Notes: generated by a model from the letters alone, not told the origin. Positions 56,401-63,485 are shown, counted from the stretch's first letter. The stretch: 64,000 nucleotides of DNA from an uncultured Oscillospiraceae bacterium (GCA_934438055.1 CAKSAY010000001.1:72614-136613); one strand, 5' to 3'. Numbers and translations: made by a program.

Positions 56401-59226
56401 TGTTGTAGAGTCCTCCTCCAATGGAAGATAGCCCACCGAACCATAGTTGTAAGCGTTTTGGATTGATGTACTCCTAGAGCTCGAAGTGGTCCGACTATTC
56501 ATCAAACCTGCAATGCCACCAACATAGGAATTTGCCATAACAGATCCGGTGTTGTAGCAATCCTGCACAATACCTGTTTCAAGCCAGCCAACAATACCAC
56601 CTGCACAATTTTGCGCTGCTGTGACAGAGCCGGTGTTGTAAACACTGCTGCAAAAAGCTCTTGTGCTATTTATATCTGCACTTCCTATAACACCGCCTAC
56701 CGAACTGACGCCCGACACTTTTCCTGTGTTATAGCAAGCGGTAATAAATGGGCTGATGTAGCCTGTAGTAGGCCCCGCATAACCAACAATGCCGCCTACA
56801 TAACTGCCCGTAGAAGTAACCTCAGCTGTGTTATAGCAGTTAGAAAGCGTATTGACCGCCTTCCCTGCAATACCACCGGAATAATTTCCTGAAGCCGCAA
56901 CAGAGCCGGCGTTGTGAGAATTGGTGATGGTGGTTCCCTCTCCAACAAGTCCACCAACATATTTCTGGCCTGAAACAAAACCTGTGTGGCCGGCGTTGTC
57001 AAGCAGAGCGGAGCCACTCATATAGCCTGAGATTCCTCCGACATAATCACCGGTCGCCTGCACGTCACAGGTGACATTACAATTTTGAATCGTGGCTCTG
57101 TCAGCAGAACCGGCAAGGCCTCCAACATAATTTGCGCCACTCACAGAACCGCTCACATTTAAGTTTTCAATGTTAGCGCCAATCAATTTTGTAAACACAC
57201 CCTGATAGTCACTCGAAGAGGAAATGTTCACCGTAACGGTGTGATTTCCGCCATCAATTTTTCCGAGAAATCCTACTGTTGCGCCAACAGGGGAATAACT
57301 CTCAAGCGTGGTTAAATCAATGTCATCTACAAGAATAAAGTTTCCGCCAAGATTATATTGCATAGCCTGAAATTGTTGTGGCGTTGAAATATAGGCGTCA
57401 ATTTCACCAACAACACCATCAAAATCGTGCCATGTGAGAGCCGGAAACTGCGTTTTGTCAGAAGCATTGGTGACAAAAGAGCTTAACTGTGGATAATAAG
57501 ATACTGTGTCACCATGTTCATCCACTTCGCTCTGCGCTTTGCATGCCGTCCAGTTTGACGGCGTGTCAAATTGCATGCTTGTTAGCGCATTGGGGCCAGA
57601 CATGCCGGCACTGCTCACGCCCACCAATGCAGATGTATCAATCGTAACTTTATTCGCAATACTTCCATATCCTGTTGAAATAACGTCGGAATTGTAATAG
57701 TCATTTTTCATAGAAAGTGTAACTGTAGTGCTCGAGCTTGGCACAGAGATATAGCCGAATATACCACCCTTGCTATAATTATCTATTGCTGTCACCGAGC
57801 CTGCGTTATAGCAGTTTGTCACCGTGGTGACCACACTGGAAAGGTCGGAGCTGCCCATAAATACCAGTCCAACAATACCACCCGCATAACCATTACTGTA
57901 AACGCCGGTGATATGACCGGTGTTATAACAACCATCCACTGTGATGGTAGAAGCAAAGTCTTTTGCAGAAATATATATATAACCCAAAACACCACCGGCG
58001 CTACCACCTGATGAAACAGCGTTGCCGGTGTTGTAAGAATTCGATATCGTAACACTCGACATTGGAGCGGTGGCTGAAAATTTTGCTCTTCCTACTACGC
58101 CGCCTACGTCGGAACCACCTGAACCGATGAAAGCTGTGTTGAAACAATTTACAACAGAGCCGCCCCTCCCGATTTCGCCAACAATTCCACCGACCGTCCC
58201 TCCGCTGCTAAGAATAATTCCTGTGTTGGAACAATTTTTCACCGCCGCAGGATATGCAGCCTCGCCGAGAATGCCGCCTATTGTTCCGCCTCCTTGAATG
58301 TTTCCGGTGTTCACACAGTTTTCAATCACAGTCTGAAGTTGCTCAGCTGTGCTTGTGTTAAAATAAGAAGAAGAATTACAGTTCGCATAACCTACTATGC
58401 CGCCAACATAGCCGTAAGTAGCATGAATGGTGGCAGAATTTGAACAATTTGAAACTTCTGTGTTGGTTCCGGGGTTGCTAGAGGATGCACTGTCTATCGC
58501 GCAACCGACAATGCTGCTCACATACCTAGAACCGGCGATGCTTCCGCCATCAACCTTCACGCCGGTAATCTTGCTCCCTTTAGAATAACCCGCAACAGCT
58601 GCAGTGTAATTGCCACCATTGATGTTGCAATTTTCAATGGTAAGATTTTTAACGGTCGCACTGTTGAGATAACCAAATAAACCCTGATAATCAGAAGTGC
58701 TGGAAATCGTTAGGTTTTGAATGGCATACCCGTTTCCATCGAATGTTCCTTTAAAAGGAGAGGATGATGACGGGCCAATTGGGGTGAACGTCACACCGCT
58801 CATGTCAATGTTATTTGCCAAATAATAACTTCCATTTAAGTCGTTGCTAATATTTTTCAGATCATCCGGCGTTTTAATTTCCGTCCCCGTAGCCTGCACG
58901 TCTGAAACATTCTCTCCGGTCTCAACCCCAATGGAAACATCCGGTTGAACAATAGTGAAGTCGTCAAAACCAGGAGAGGCTTCTTCATCAGAATCAGAAG
59001 AAGTTTGTGGATCCTTCTGCGATGAGGTCTCATCCTCGCTTTGAACAGAGTTTTGATTTTCTTCCGACGAAACTTCTTCCTCGGAAGACTGGCTGGATGT
59101 TTCAGCTGAAGATGAAGATGTTATCTCCTGCTCCTGCACTGTGGCTGCAAGCGCAGACATGGGCAGCGACGAAAACACCATCGCTACAACTAAAACACAA
59201 GCCAGCATACGATAGATTTTTTTCAT
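44482..59226 (-). CDS. Giant secreted GLUG-repeat dockerin protein (4,914 aa)
   Basis: Signal peptide 1-28 (LVVAMVFSSLPMSALAA), then a Ser/Glu-rich linker (about 35-110). About eleven GLUG-type modules run from about 115 to 4330. Each opens with a Y-I-S/T-T-xEL line and GNYVL-x-DIDL, then FxGxFDG-x-GH, then repeated GLFGY..A.I.N...G and G-GIVG turns, and ends MTGxxAL-NM and W.A followed by a YYPQL line. The C-terminal part (about 4330-4914) has a small beta domain, one BIG2-like repeat, YGETL and MBG_2-like units, the pre-dockerin Ig domain and a dockerin (DFDGNTVLNAKDSFMLQKEI, DLNTDDKVNAVDLLAFLKIM). There is no cohesin. GLUG repeats occur in bacterial surface and IgA-protease-like proteins; no protease motif is seen. 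The module ends vary, so the array is old rather than freshly copied. GGAGG precedes the ATG. Confidence 0.8.
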   Translation of the reverse strand: MKKIYRMLACVLVVAMVFSSLPMSALAATVQEQEITSSSSAETSSQSSEEEVSSEENQNSVQSEDETSSQKDPQTSSDSDEEASPGFDDFTIVQPDVSIGVETGENVSDVQATGTEIKTPDDLKNISNDLNGSYYLANNIDMSGVTFTPIGPSSSSPFKGTFDGNGYAIQNLTISSTSDYQGLFGYLNSATVKNLTIENCNINGGNYTAAVAGYSKGSKITGVKVDGGSIAGSRYVSSIVGCAIDSASSSNPGTNTEVSNCSNSATIHATYGYVGGIVGYANCNSSSYFNTSTAEQLQTVIENCVNTGNIQGGGTIGGILGEAAYPAAVKNCSNTGIILSSGGTVGGIVGEIGRGGSVVNCFNTAFIGSGGSDVGGVVGRAKFSATAPMSSVTISNSYNTGNAVSSGGSAGGVLGYIYISAKDFASTITVDGCYNTGHITGVYSNGYAGGIVGLVFMGSSDLSSVVTTVTNCYNAGSVTAIDNYSKGGIFGYISVPSSSTTVTLSMKNDYYNSDVISTGYGSIANKVTIDTSALVGVSSAGMSGPNALTSMQFDTPSNWTACKAQSEVDEHGDTVSYYPQLSSFVTNASDKTQFPALTWHDFDGVVGEIDAYISTPQQFQAMQYNLGGNFILVDDIDLTTLESYSPVGATVGFLGKIDGGNHTVTVNISSSSDYQGVFTKLIGANIENLNVSGSVSGANYVGGLAGSADRATIQNCNVTCDVQATGDYVGGISGYMSGSALLDNAGHTGFVSGQKYVGGLVGEGTTITNSHNAGSVAASGNYSGGIAGKAVNTLSNCYNTAEVTSTGSYVGGIVGYAGPTTGYISPFITACYNTGKVSGVSSVGGVIGSADINSTRAFCSSVYNTGSVTAAQNCAGGIVGWLETGIVQDCYNTGSVMANSYVGGIAGLMNSRTTSSSRSTSIQNAYNYGSVGYLPLEEDSTTQQEKLGAVIGCIIDNSYSADIVVSNCYYDTGCVAEGTPIVGEGTKYDANTVKGLTTEEMTGPDALSNMVFTSAAGTWTAYPKETLDRFYYPQLTVFFADPANPQDDEFPYAMSMHDFGDGELLPVDGYISTAEDFDKMRQNPAGNYVLHNDIDLSSITYVPVGSESARFTGKFDGCGFSLNINITGNSDYTGLFGYADQNALIENFTLTGNVQGGNYTGGVVAYAQGATIRNCYNQAQVKGNGFVGGLAGEAEDSTIQHCSNNGQVNGSASKVGGLVGCLTSTTSRSSEVSDSYNTGSVFSRGSNAGGVAGEALGTVSIRNCYNIGYIYALSSTGGIVGLYSGNTQLTMANCYYNTDTCNVSTAVNGNNVTQTNVKGLTNSQMSGSSALTNMAFTSEQGVWSAPKTQRTSANSYGDYGYYYPQLSSCVTNTNDLTQYPMLADLHNFNGVYCSVTGGYITTAAELQAINNNPAGNYVLINDIDLAAEGNDQLPDDDNNNFTTIGTSSNPFTGLFDGAGKQISNLQIADNTTASGLFGYAQYASIYDISVSGTLTDCKGYVGGITGYGSQTNIMRSYSAVKISNHSNGYAGGIAGCGATINNCYYTGEISSSGTAGGLIGSMTSQESIVSSYSTARVYNLDSAKIGGICGTTISPTSKNVYYANDYAGDATAACPDDSWEDASGTVKGLSLADMSGAEALTNMGLSTSLWTAGAETTMNEHNDPTFHFPKLTKFSQAQDDLTYGLMHNYDGKYDVLTGYITGSSTMESMDLAGNYVLANDVTINDSFTWKEIGSTETPFNGKLDGNGFTITNKNSVRYQDFFGAIGEDALVENFIYTGKQVSSEGAVTPLLKGTLHNVYSQINVSNSSNQTGNGGLVGIVDGGTIYDCVVTGSVYASDYVGGIAGMVINQGTISNSYTIGAATATATDPCVGGVVASVESGSTVNNCYYNSTRSGGAAQAIGSGSGTNVAGLDNSQMSGPSALDNMVFTSGDGIWVTPPAGATNEQGDVMCFYPQLSLFISNVSDPSADEFPTLGSYLHDFGNGDYEPVTGGYISTPEEFLAIEEGKNYVLTDNLDFEGKDYAGISLGSGKFDGGNHTISNIQYVFTSVSSYAGLFTSMDVGGLVANVTVKNSSFTAKSSAGGIVGYCYGGTIRNCKVVDCTISSNDMYAGGIVGFANTGTSIIDCSSLSVFGASVRAAYGYVGGIAGYTGGSENNRNTIKNCANSADLYVTQQKTDSEGATVADSYVGGIAGYAAYADISNVLNRGNISYDTSAITKYEYTGGLVGKLFNSSISDSYNEGQVQGRCYVGGLVSNMYASTVQNCANTGDIVAVIGGACGLVCTIENASVLQNSYNIGNIFVNSTSHYYTAGIAGYAAKSTISNCYTAGDINSSADAAAIIDFASYATLSNTYYNKDVLAADIPAIGSANINTGFTALTTSQMTGSGALNNMTFDNASTVWKAPEDNTINAYQDTIYNYPTLQAIPDVDSSVTLHNFEALGGPRSVTEYITNEKEFNQMSSYGNYVLISDLNFNNESMEPKLLTNSNFDGNGHSIQNINVYTEGQNVGLFSTINTVEDLTVSGQVKATAGDNANGFISRAGGIAAQATTMKNCHSSVDVVAPGAYLGGLVGSCTTIEDSTNSGNVTCSGTVNESDISRYSIYTGGLAGEATTVTNCSNSGSITGIAYTGGLVGFDASVSNSFNTGDVTGRMCVGGIMACNNSNKYLINSCYNTGTIKVQDGVSANNAAIGGIIGYINYGTIQDCYNLGDIDGTSTNANDSSVGGLIGMVHGATITNCYVSNNIIVSNTQSLSKVGNIIGVVSGKSWSQVSISDCHYNYNKDLPVSEALNVPTDSTDFVTLTNVSGMGIEEITGPNALTNMGFSNQNQAWIAAPSGSTNEYGDLNVYYPQLSTFVTNPENPDPNEFYGYMNLHNFNNVYREVDYYITSAEELSAISQDLDANYVLTTDIDLAQADQLPDDDQNNFTPIGSTDNPFVGQFDGNGHSISNLQINSTSDNVGLFGFVSGNALISNIKLSGAVTGSANVGGIIGEIYVDSSGTAEIMYCENNADVSITGSAGHAGGIAGSVDVETDYESENTIIQGCVNNGTITASNSRSGSASAGGIAGYCTGMEVSDNSFVCDFTSVANNGDIIVADSNVGGGLIGLCKYGSFNIQNAYNTGSVHSTGSNSSLGGFVGKVDTNNSTNIYNSYTIGEVTSSSSTSYLGILVGYYVSTNSNTLSKISYSSDFMGDATGIYGDAKNTTQLNISDVQALSTVDMAGPNALSKMNLPDSVWTAGPDTMVDSALKDQHAFLPQLTCLFEDPSHPQNIEFPNLNLHDFNGTMAVVTDYINTPQEMEKINQNLEGNYVVTADLTLEDSYQPIGTRSSEFGGKFDGLNHQITVNISTSGYAGLFGMIDNNALIVNVVLNGSVQSTGGGATGGIAAFIYSGVIQNCVNNAQVQGAGLVGGIVGSSRYGDIQDCTNNGSITLTEAVTTGGTKAAGGIIGYAGDKFSLLNNKNYGEISSLNSSAYAGGVVGEVATTNAIDGCMNAGAVHGAAISGGIAGDLSDMSMQNCYNTGDISASSNAGGLVGSYNIGSKNVTLKNCYNLGEIESYDSSGGGLIGFVGSQSSKKISYSLTVDNCYNAAATSNAGTASGIGVLIGNVENVKFNLNNSYYSTDAMGDATETIGNIDSTATVVQNKVSGVTGEQMTGASALTNMPNLDSSTWVVKENDTTGSEDYGLTKSIYYPQIISFVADPTNPQIQEMSRDSFHDFGDGKYVDFTYINNASELQAINDGLTGNYVLTTDIDLSVQDQLPDDSNNNFTPIGSSNSFTGKFDGLGHVVQNLQITATSSNQGLFGSAGYDSRIVNLGVTGTVSGSSYVGGIAGSSSGTIANCFNQANVTGINNYVGGISGSSQLIQQCYNTGTITARGYVGGISGDGRTVSNSYNMGPVYGSEDVYAITGAFIPTCTNCYYDVDRAGDATGVSRSSTAPDARLHTEQMTGVNAFDNMPGLSTSSFTVKANETTPTLDNGTTVVAYAPALTMFLDDSANPKAEEMPQTQLHNFGDGNYTGFSYVHNGTELQKINKQPSGNFVLANSIDLQTDDQLPNDSANNFTAIGSKRKPFVGKFDGMGYEVQNLQISTSTDAQGLFGYVSNGCLIENVGITGSVCGNNQVGALVGLGFIQKDQEDNPLDGSISIDNCYSQVSVTGNGDSVGGVAGCLEGGSVASTFNNGSVTGQNGVGGVVGNAAATLTNCYNTGSVSGAESVGGISGVQDAPITNAFSVGAIHASTANGVGGIVGTLSSSAANVSNCYYNIEVVGDAVSSAVGANEGASLTNVEPCYTSKMTGSNAVGTNGMQFSDASAWLTQENTDVTAYYPHLATQPQETASYTAYHTLNINRSAEDYQVQTMNGYDPNGMVAHGGNYQFSVSTQQGFAIPIVRVGDQDIQPISSENNVSVYKVENITQNYDVSIFAPEQPPTAINLTANSTMDYGTTQTLTASVQPESLLQKYKGVTWKVENGTGIATLTNQTDTSVTLMPVQAGTVTVTATSNVIPSISSSVEITINKATPQVTFPSAASVVYGETLAQASLTGANANGCQGSFEFVNSDTKLHVQSNPSSQQIQFVPQDTTNYNTVNGGSIPVTVSSKEITVQAENATKDYKAPNPDFTFSLNSDILVQGDTKESLGLTLKAVDQNGDAITQDTPAGDYQIVKDSATNRDYSINVLPGTLTISKIDDPSVKMPTSATVYATQKLSEAQLEGQTGDGTFHFESDIADKIMDYGDTGSYNIIYTPNNSSYNETQSVITVNVISGISSLTINFATPKNIDGRNPTPLVMQNSYQDFSTTVEGGFVSDDSVTWSIESAHDSGTTLTAVDGKERLTISPQQTTGKLTLKAVSNQDNNVVSTIELRVVSRGDFDGNTVLNAKDSFMLQKEIASEEQTDVYNPFYDLNTDDKVNAVDLLAFLKIMSGIQ

Positions 59227-59368
59227 TTACCATAACCTCCTTTTTAAATATAAATCATTTGACTTGGTGGTTTTGCAAAAATTTGAGTAAGTTTTTTATC
59301 AACCTATCAAAAATTTTACAAAAAACATTTGTGTAATATGACTATGATAATCATATAACTCCGTAATG

Positions 59369-59397
59369 AGTGTACCTTTTAACTAAAAATTTGTCAA
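59369..59397 (-). promoter_or_regulatory. Candidate promoter of the giant GLUG gene
   Basis: Minus-strand TTGACA (perfect -35) and TACACT separated by 17 bases, about 140 bases ahead of the start codon. Confidence 0.5.
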
Positions 59398-59947
59398 ATT
59401 CGTTTATTGACAATCCTATCAATATAAAGAAAATAAAAAAAATTTTTAAATTTTCTTTTACAAAAATATGTCCACTCTGTTTTCGTAAAAAACAAAGTCC
59501 ACAATTTAATTAGTTGTTTTAACTAAAAAATTATAACAATAAAAGAATTAAAGTAGTGAAATCGGAATTTTTTTGCTCTAGAATTAAATTTTTTTTAATA
59601 AACTTTTGAACAAAATTAACAGCATGCAATTTTAACTATATTTTTACTTATTTTTAATTTTAATTATATAAAATATCTATAATACATTTTAGTACATCTA
59701 TTTTATTTAATGAGTATTAAAAACCAATGGTTGTTTCAACTACAATTTATAAAATACGATATTTTTCATGACCTTACATTCTGATTGAATCACTGTCATC
59801 TCCCCCTTCTCTAAATATCTCAAAATGGCATAATTATTTCTAAATAGTTAATTTTTTATTAATTTAATTATAACATCTGGTTGCTTATTTGTCAATCCGG
59901 TCAAAATCCTTTTTCTGCAAAATTGAATCTTTTCCGAGATTTTGTGT

Positions 59948-59983
59948 CAAAAAAAGATTGCTGCTTGGTTTTAGCAACAATCT
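59948..59983 (-). terminator. Second hairpin with T run after the 1,100-residue gene
   Basis: AGATTG.TGC pairs with GCA.CAATCT and on the minus strand runs into seven Ts. It lies about 150 bases beyond the gene's first terminator, so it may end a separate small transcript. Confidence 0.5.
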
Positions 59984-60096
59984 CTTCGACAATCAAACAG
60001 TTCAAAAAAGCAGAAACGAGGTTCACATTCGCTATTTCTAATCCTCAAAATATAACTAAAACTGAATTTATAGTTTTAGTCAGCGCCTTTTCCTAA

Positions 60097-60128
60097 ACAA
60101 AAAGCGCCCAATCAACAAATTGGACGCC
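60097..60128 (-). terminator. Terminator of the 1,100-residue GLUG gene
   Basis: GCGCCCAAT and ATTGGACGC form a stem with a short loop on the minus strand, six bases past the stop codon and followed by a T run. Confidence 0.8.
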
Positions 60129-60134
60129 TAAAAA

Positions 60135-63100
60135 CTATTGGTGTAATTCCATTAGAAACAGATAAAGGAATTCATCAATGTCATCTTGATTCACCAATCC
60201 ATCCGATGTCAAATCATAAAAAGGATTCAACACATAGTCTTCCTGCTCTGCTTCCGAAACCGCAAGGTTCAATAAATAATAATCCATAGAATTCAGAATA
60301 AAATTCCCATCAAAATCTCCCCGTTGGCAAACCATCACTCGACAGCTCCCGCTTTGTATAGGTTCATTGATAATACTGACGGTCACAGTCAACCATTTGG
60401 TGCTTTCTTCTTGTGAAATGGAGAGCTTTCCATCCCCATTAATAAATGTTTCATCCGATTCATTCCCCGAAACCTCAAATTGCACCTGTTGATTGTCTAA
60501 AACCGTTCCATCTTCTAAAGTAGCCTGAAAGAATTGGTAAGATCCACTCATGACCAAAATCCTACGGCCATCTTTTGAAGAATTTACAGGAGCAGCGGGA
60601 GAGACGAACAATTCATTTGTTTCTCCTGCCGGAACAACGTGAATCGAAACTTCCTGTTCTAATGTAAGATAATTCACATTGTCCGTAGGATAAAAATACA
60701 TCCCTTTCATCGTGTTATCATCCTGCAAAGAAACAACATAGTCTGCGTCGGCAAAACAAAAAGTTCCTTCTCCGCTCTGACCGGAAATTCTAGCTTGAGA
60801 AAGTGTCTCGCCCTCTGTCACCTCTATATATGTAGGAAAGACTGCAATCGGCTCAATCGGAAGAATGTTAATGGTGAAGTCTTTATAAACACGGCTGTCG
60901 ACTGAAGACGTAGCACGAACCGTTACACTTCCGGCTTGCGTCGCCGTAACCATAACAGATTGCCGGCTCTCCTCAGATAAAACCGCTTTCCCTGTATCCT
61001 CCGTAATGCTCCAGACAATTCCTTTGTTCTGCTCCAAAAGATTATCAGGAGAAACGGTTGCTGTTAACATCTGCGAACTATTATAATCCATCTCCTGTTC
61101 CCCAAAAATAGCAATTCCTGTCGGCGTGATTTCAGATGCGCTGATGAAAACCTGTTTGTTGGCGTTCACCTTTTCTACAACGTAAGTATACACCATTCCG
61201 TCCACACTGCTATAAGACAGGCTTTTGCCATCTACCTGCACAATCGGCGGTGTGGCATATCCATTTGGCGACACCTCAACCGTAAAAGAGAAATTGCCGC
61301 CTGCAATCACATATCCATTCTCGTCATAGCCATCTACCGACGCAGCTACAAATCCATCACCATCAGAAAAACTAATCTGATAGTAAGGCGCAGATGGTGG
61401 AGCAATTTCTGAAAATACTGCAAGCTGTGGAAAATATACATCGTTCTCTGTATTTTTCGTCATCGTCCATAATGATGGATCGCTAAAGAGCATACCACTT
61501 TCTCCAATAGCGGAAGAACCGGTCATCTGCATGGTAGTGAGCGAACCTGTGTTGCTTCCTGTCCCACTCCCAACAGCGCTGAATGCATTGGCCGCCAGTT
61601 CAATATCATAATAGCTATTTTCAAGGGTAGTTCCATCCTCCATCTCGCCCGCTACATAGCCAACGGAGCTCTTTCCTGCAATATTGCCAACATGATAGGT
61701 GTTCTTCACAGTGCTACTGCTCACAGCCTGCCCAATAATGCCACCTACATCATTAACGCCTGTCACATCGGCTATATTATAGCAATTTTGTAAAGAAGCG
61801 TTTTGTCCGGAAAGAAATCCTGCAATGCCTCCGGTATAATTATTTGTGCCGGTCACTGTTCCAAAGTTTGCTGACTGCATCACCTTTGCATAGGATGAGC
61901 CAACAATTCCGCCAGTGCTCCCACCACCGGAAACAGTTCCATAATTGATGCATTCGCTAATGCTGCCGGAAGTGTTTAATCTTCCCACAATACCTCCCAC
62001 ATAACTGTCTCCTTTTAAAGAGGCTCTGTTTTGACAATGAGTCACTTTAGCGCCTATTCCGGCCATACCCGCAATGCCGCCAACATATTTGCCACCTGTA
62101 ATCTCTCCAGTCAAAACAACGTTCTCAACAGCTCCCGCACGTCCAACATAACCAAACAATCCTTGATAATCTCCCGCCGCATTGATCTTTATATTCTTAA
62201 TTTGATAGTTCTGACCGTCCAGTTTGCCCGTAAAAGCATTTGAGGCGCTGTTGCCTAAGGGCTCAAAGTTAGAGTTCTCATTTCCTGTTTCCAAATCAGA
62301 CAAATCTATGTCAGAAGCGATGACATAGTTTCCCTTTAAATTGTTGTTAATATCCTGCAGCTCCTGCGCTGTCTGGATATACTGATCCACTGTGTCAATA
62401 ACACCATCTCCATAATCATGCAAAATCACCTCCGGAAAACTGTCCACCTCAACAGAACCTTCGCTGTTAACAAATGGTTCTAATTGCGGCAAATAAACAA
62501 CCATGTCATTATGTTCATTGCGATATCCCATTGGTGGAGCAATCCATTCATCTTCGCTTTCCGCAGAGGCTTCCTCTATAAACGACTTCGCGCAATCTTG
62601 ACTTGTCACAAGACTCGTCTGAGTCACAACTCCACTTCCGTTTCCCATCAGTTTTGGGGCAGGGCTGTCCAACTGCATAACAGAACAATTGCTCACTGCT
62701 CCTCCATGCAAATTGCCAACAGCTCCGCCACAGTCTCCGTCCGCATAAACTGCACCAATCTGATAGCAGTTTTCTTCTATTCCTCCCATCTGAACACATC
62801 CACTCAATCCACCAACTGCATCATTGCCATATACGTCTCCAATAAAATAGCAAGAATTCATCTGTCCATATAAACTTCCCACCAAGCCGCCGACATTTTC
62901 TCCCAAACCATATACATCTGCCTTCGCAAAACAATCTTTTATCGTGCCACCCGGCAAAACTGTGCCGGCTAATGCGCCCACAGAACAACCTCCTGAAATA
63001 GTCCCTAGAACGCCAACATTCTCAATAAAACCTCCATTACCAACAATACTAAATAATCCCTGCCCATTTTGTTCGCTATCAATATCAAGTCGTATCGTAT

Positions 63101-63437
63101 GTCCGTTCCCATTCAAATGTCCACAAAAGGGAATGTCTTGGCTGCAAAGGGCATGAAATACATCTGCATCAGAACCTGAAATATAAATATCGTTGCTTAA
63201 ATAATAATCACCATTGGGATTATCCTCTATCTTCAACAAATCCTCTACTGTTGCAACAGCAACCCCAGAAGTATCATCCTCGATTCCACAATTAATTTTC
63301 TGCTCACTTTTTGGTATATTCTGAACATTCTCTACAACATCATCTTCCTGACAAGTCGCTAAAACACCAAACGGAAAATTATATGTTATAAGTCCACAGA
63401 TTAATATAACAGCCAATGCTTTTCTCCATTTTATCAT
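60135..63437 (-). CDS. Secreted GLUG-repeat dockerin protein (1,100 aa)
   Basis: Signal peptide 1-28 (LAVILICGLITYNFPFGVLA). Two GLUG modules (about 60-640), each opening with a T-x-E-D-L or YIQTAQELQDINNNLKGNYV line and containing FDG/LDG, GLF.., GG.VG turns and MTGSSAIGESGML at its end. Then a small beta domain (YYQISFSDGDGF...), one BIG2-like repeat, a YVEVTEGETL-type unit and the pre-dockerin Ig domain. The dockerin at the C-terminus reads DFDGNFILNSMDYYLLNLAV and DLTSDGLVNQDDIDEFLYLF. There is no cohesin and no enzyme motif. It is a two-module relative of the giant protein downstream, with its own promoter and terminator. AGGAGGAAG lies before the ATG. Confidence 0.8.
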   Translation of the reverse strand: MIKWRKALAVILICGLITYNFPFGVLATCQEDDVVENVQNIPKSEQKINCGIEDDTSGVAVATVEDLLKIEDNPNGDYYLSNDIYISGSDADVFHALCSQDIPFCGHLNGNGHTIRLDIDSEQNGQGLFSIVGNGGFIENVGVLGTISGGCSVGALAGTVLPGGTIKDCFAKADVYGLGENVGGLVGSLYGQMNSCYFIGDVYGNDAVGGLSGCVQMGGIEENCYQIGAVYADGDCGGAVGNLHGGAVSNCSVMQLDSPAPKLMGNGSGVVTQTSLVTSQDCAKSFIEEASAESEDEWIAPPMGYRNEHNDMVVYLPQLEPFVNSEGSVEVDSFPEVILHDYGDGVIDTVDQYIQTAQELQDINNNLKGNYVIASDIDLSDLETGNENSNFEPLGNSASNAFTGKLDGQNYQIKNIKINAAGDYQGLFGYVGRAGAVENVVLTGEITGGKYVGGIAGMAGIGAKVTHCQNRASLKGDSYVGGIVGRLNTSGSISECINYGTVSGGGSTGGIVGSSYAKVMQSANFGTVTGTNNYTGGIAGFLSGQNASLQNCYNIADVTGVNDVGGIIGQAVSSSTVKNTYHVGNIAGKSSVGYVAGEMEDGTTLENSYYDIELAANAFSAVGSGTGSNTGSLTTMQMTGSSAIGESGMLFSDPSLWTMTKNTENDVYFPQLAVFSEIAPPSAPYYQISFSDGDGFVAASVDGYDENGYVIAGGNFSFTVEVSPNGYATPPIVQVDGKSLSYSSVDGMVYTYVVEKVNANKQVFISASEITPTGIAIFGEQEMDYNSSQMLTATVSPDNLLEQNKGIVWSITEDTGKAVLSEESRQSVMVTATQAGSVTVRATSSVDSRVYKDFTINILPIEPIAVFPTYIEVTEGETLSQARISGQSGEGTFCFADADYVVSLQDDNTMKGMYFYPTDNVNYLTLEQEVSIHVVPAGETNELFVSPAAPVNSSKDGRRILVMSGSYQFFQATLEDGTVLDNQQVQFEVSGNESDETFINGDGKLSISQEESTKWLTVTVSIINEPIQSGSCRVMVCQRGDFDGNFILNSMDYYLLNLAVSEAEQEDYVLNPFYDLTSDGLVNQDDIDEFLYLFLMELHQ

Positions 63438-63485
63438 TTTAACTTCCTCCTAATAGTAAATATTTGCCATACACTATATGTGTTA

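Larger units (their letters stand above)
59227..60096. other. AT-rich gene-free stretch between the two GLUG genes
   Basis: About 870 bases of very AT-rich DNA. It contains the likely promoter of the giant gene (59369-59397), long A/T runs, and on its left end the minus-strand hairpins at 59955-59983 and about 60056-60082 (ACTAAAACT / AGTTTTAGT). No reading frame looks genuine. Confidence 0.6.

Noticed and set aside
30408..58300. Many open frames of 60-130 codons on the plus strand opposite the surface genes
   Set aside because: They follow the codon pattern of the minus-strand genes, lack ribosome sites and show no family signatures; they are shadows of long repetitive frames.
44482..59226. 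IgA1-protease-like (M26) activity of the giant GLUG protein
   Set aside because: GLUG repeats accompany such proteases, but no HExxH zinc motif or other catalytic signature was seen.
59398..59950. Replication origin or phage attachment site in the AT-rich gap
   Set aside because: No DnaA-box cluster, no tRNA and no integrase; AT richness alone is not evidence.
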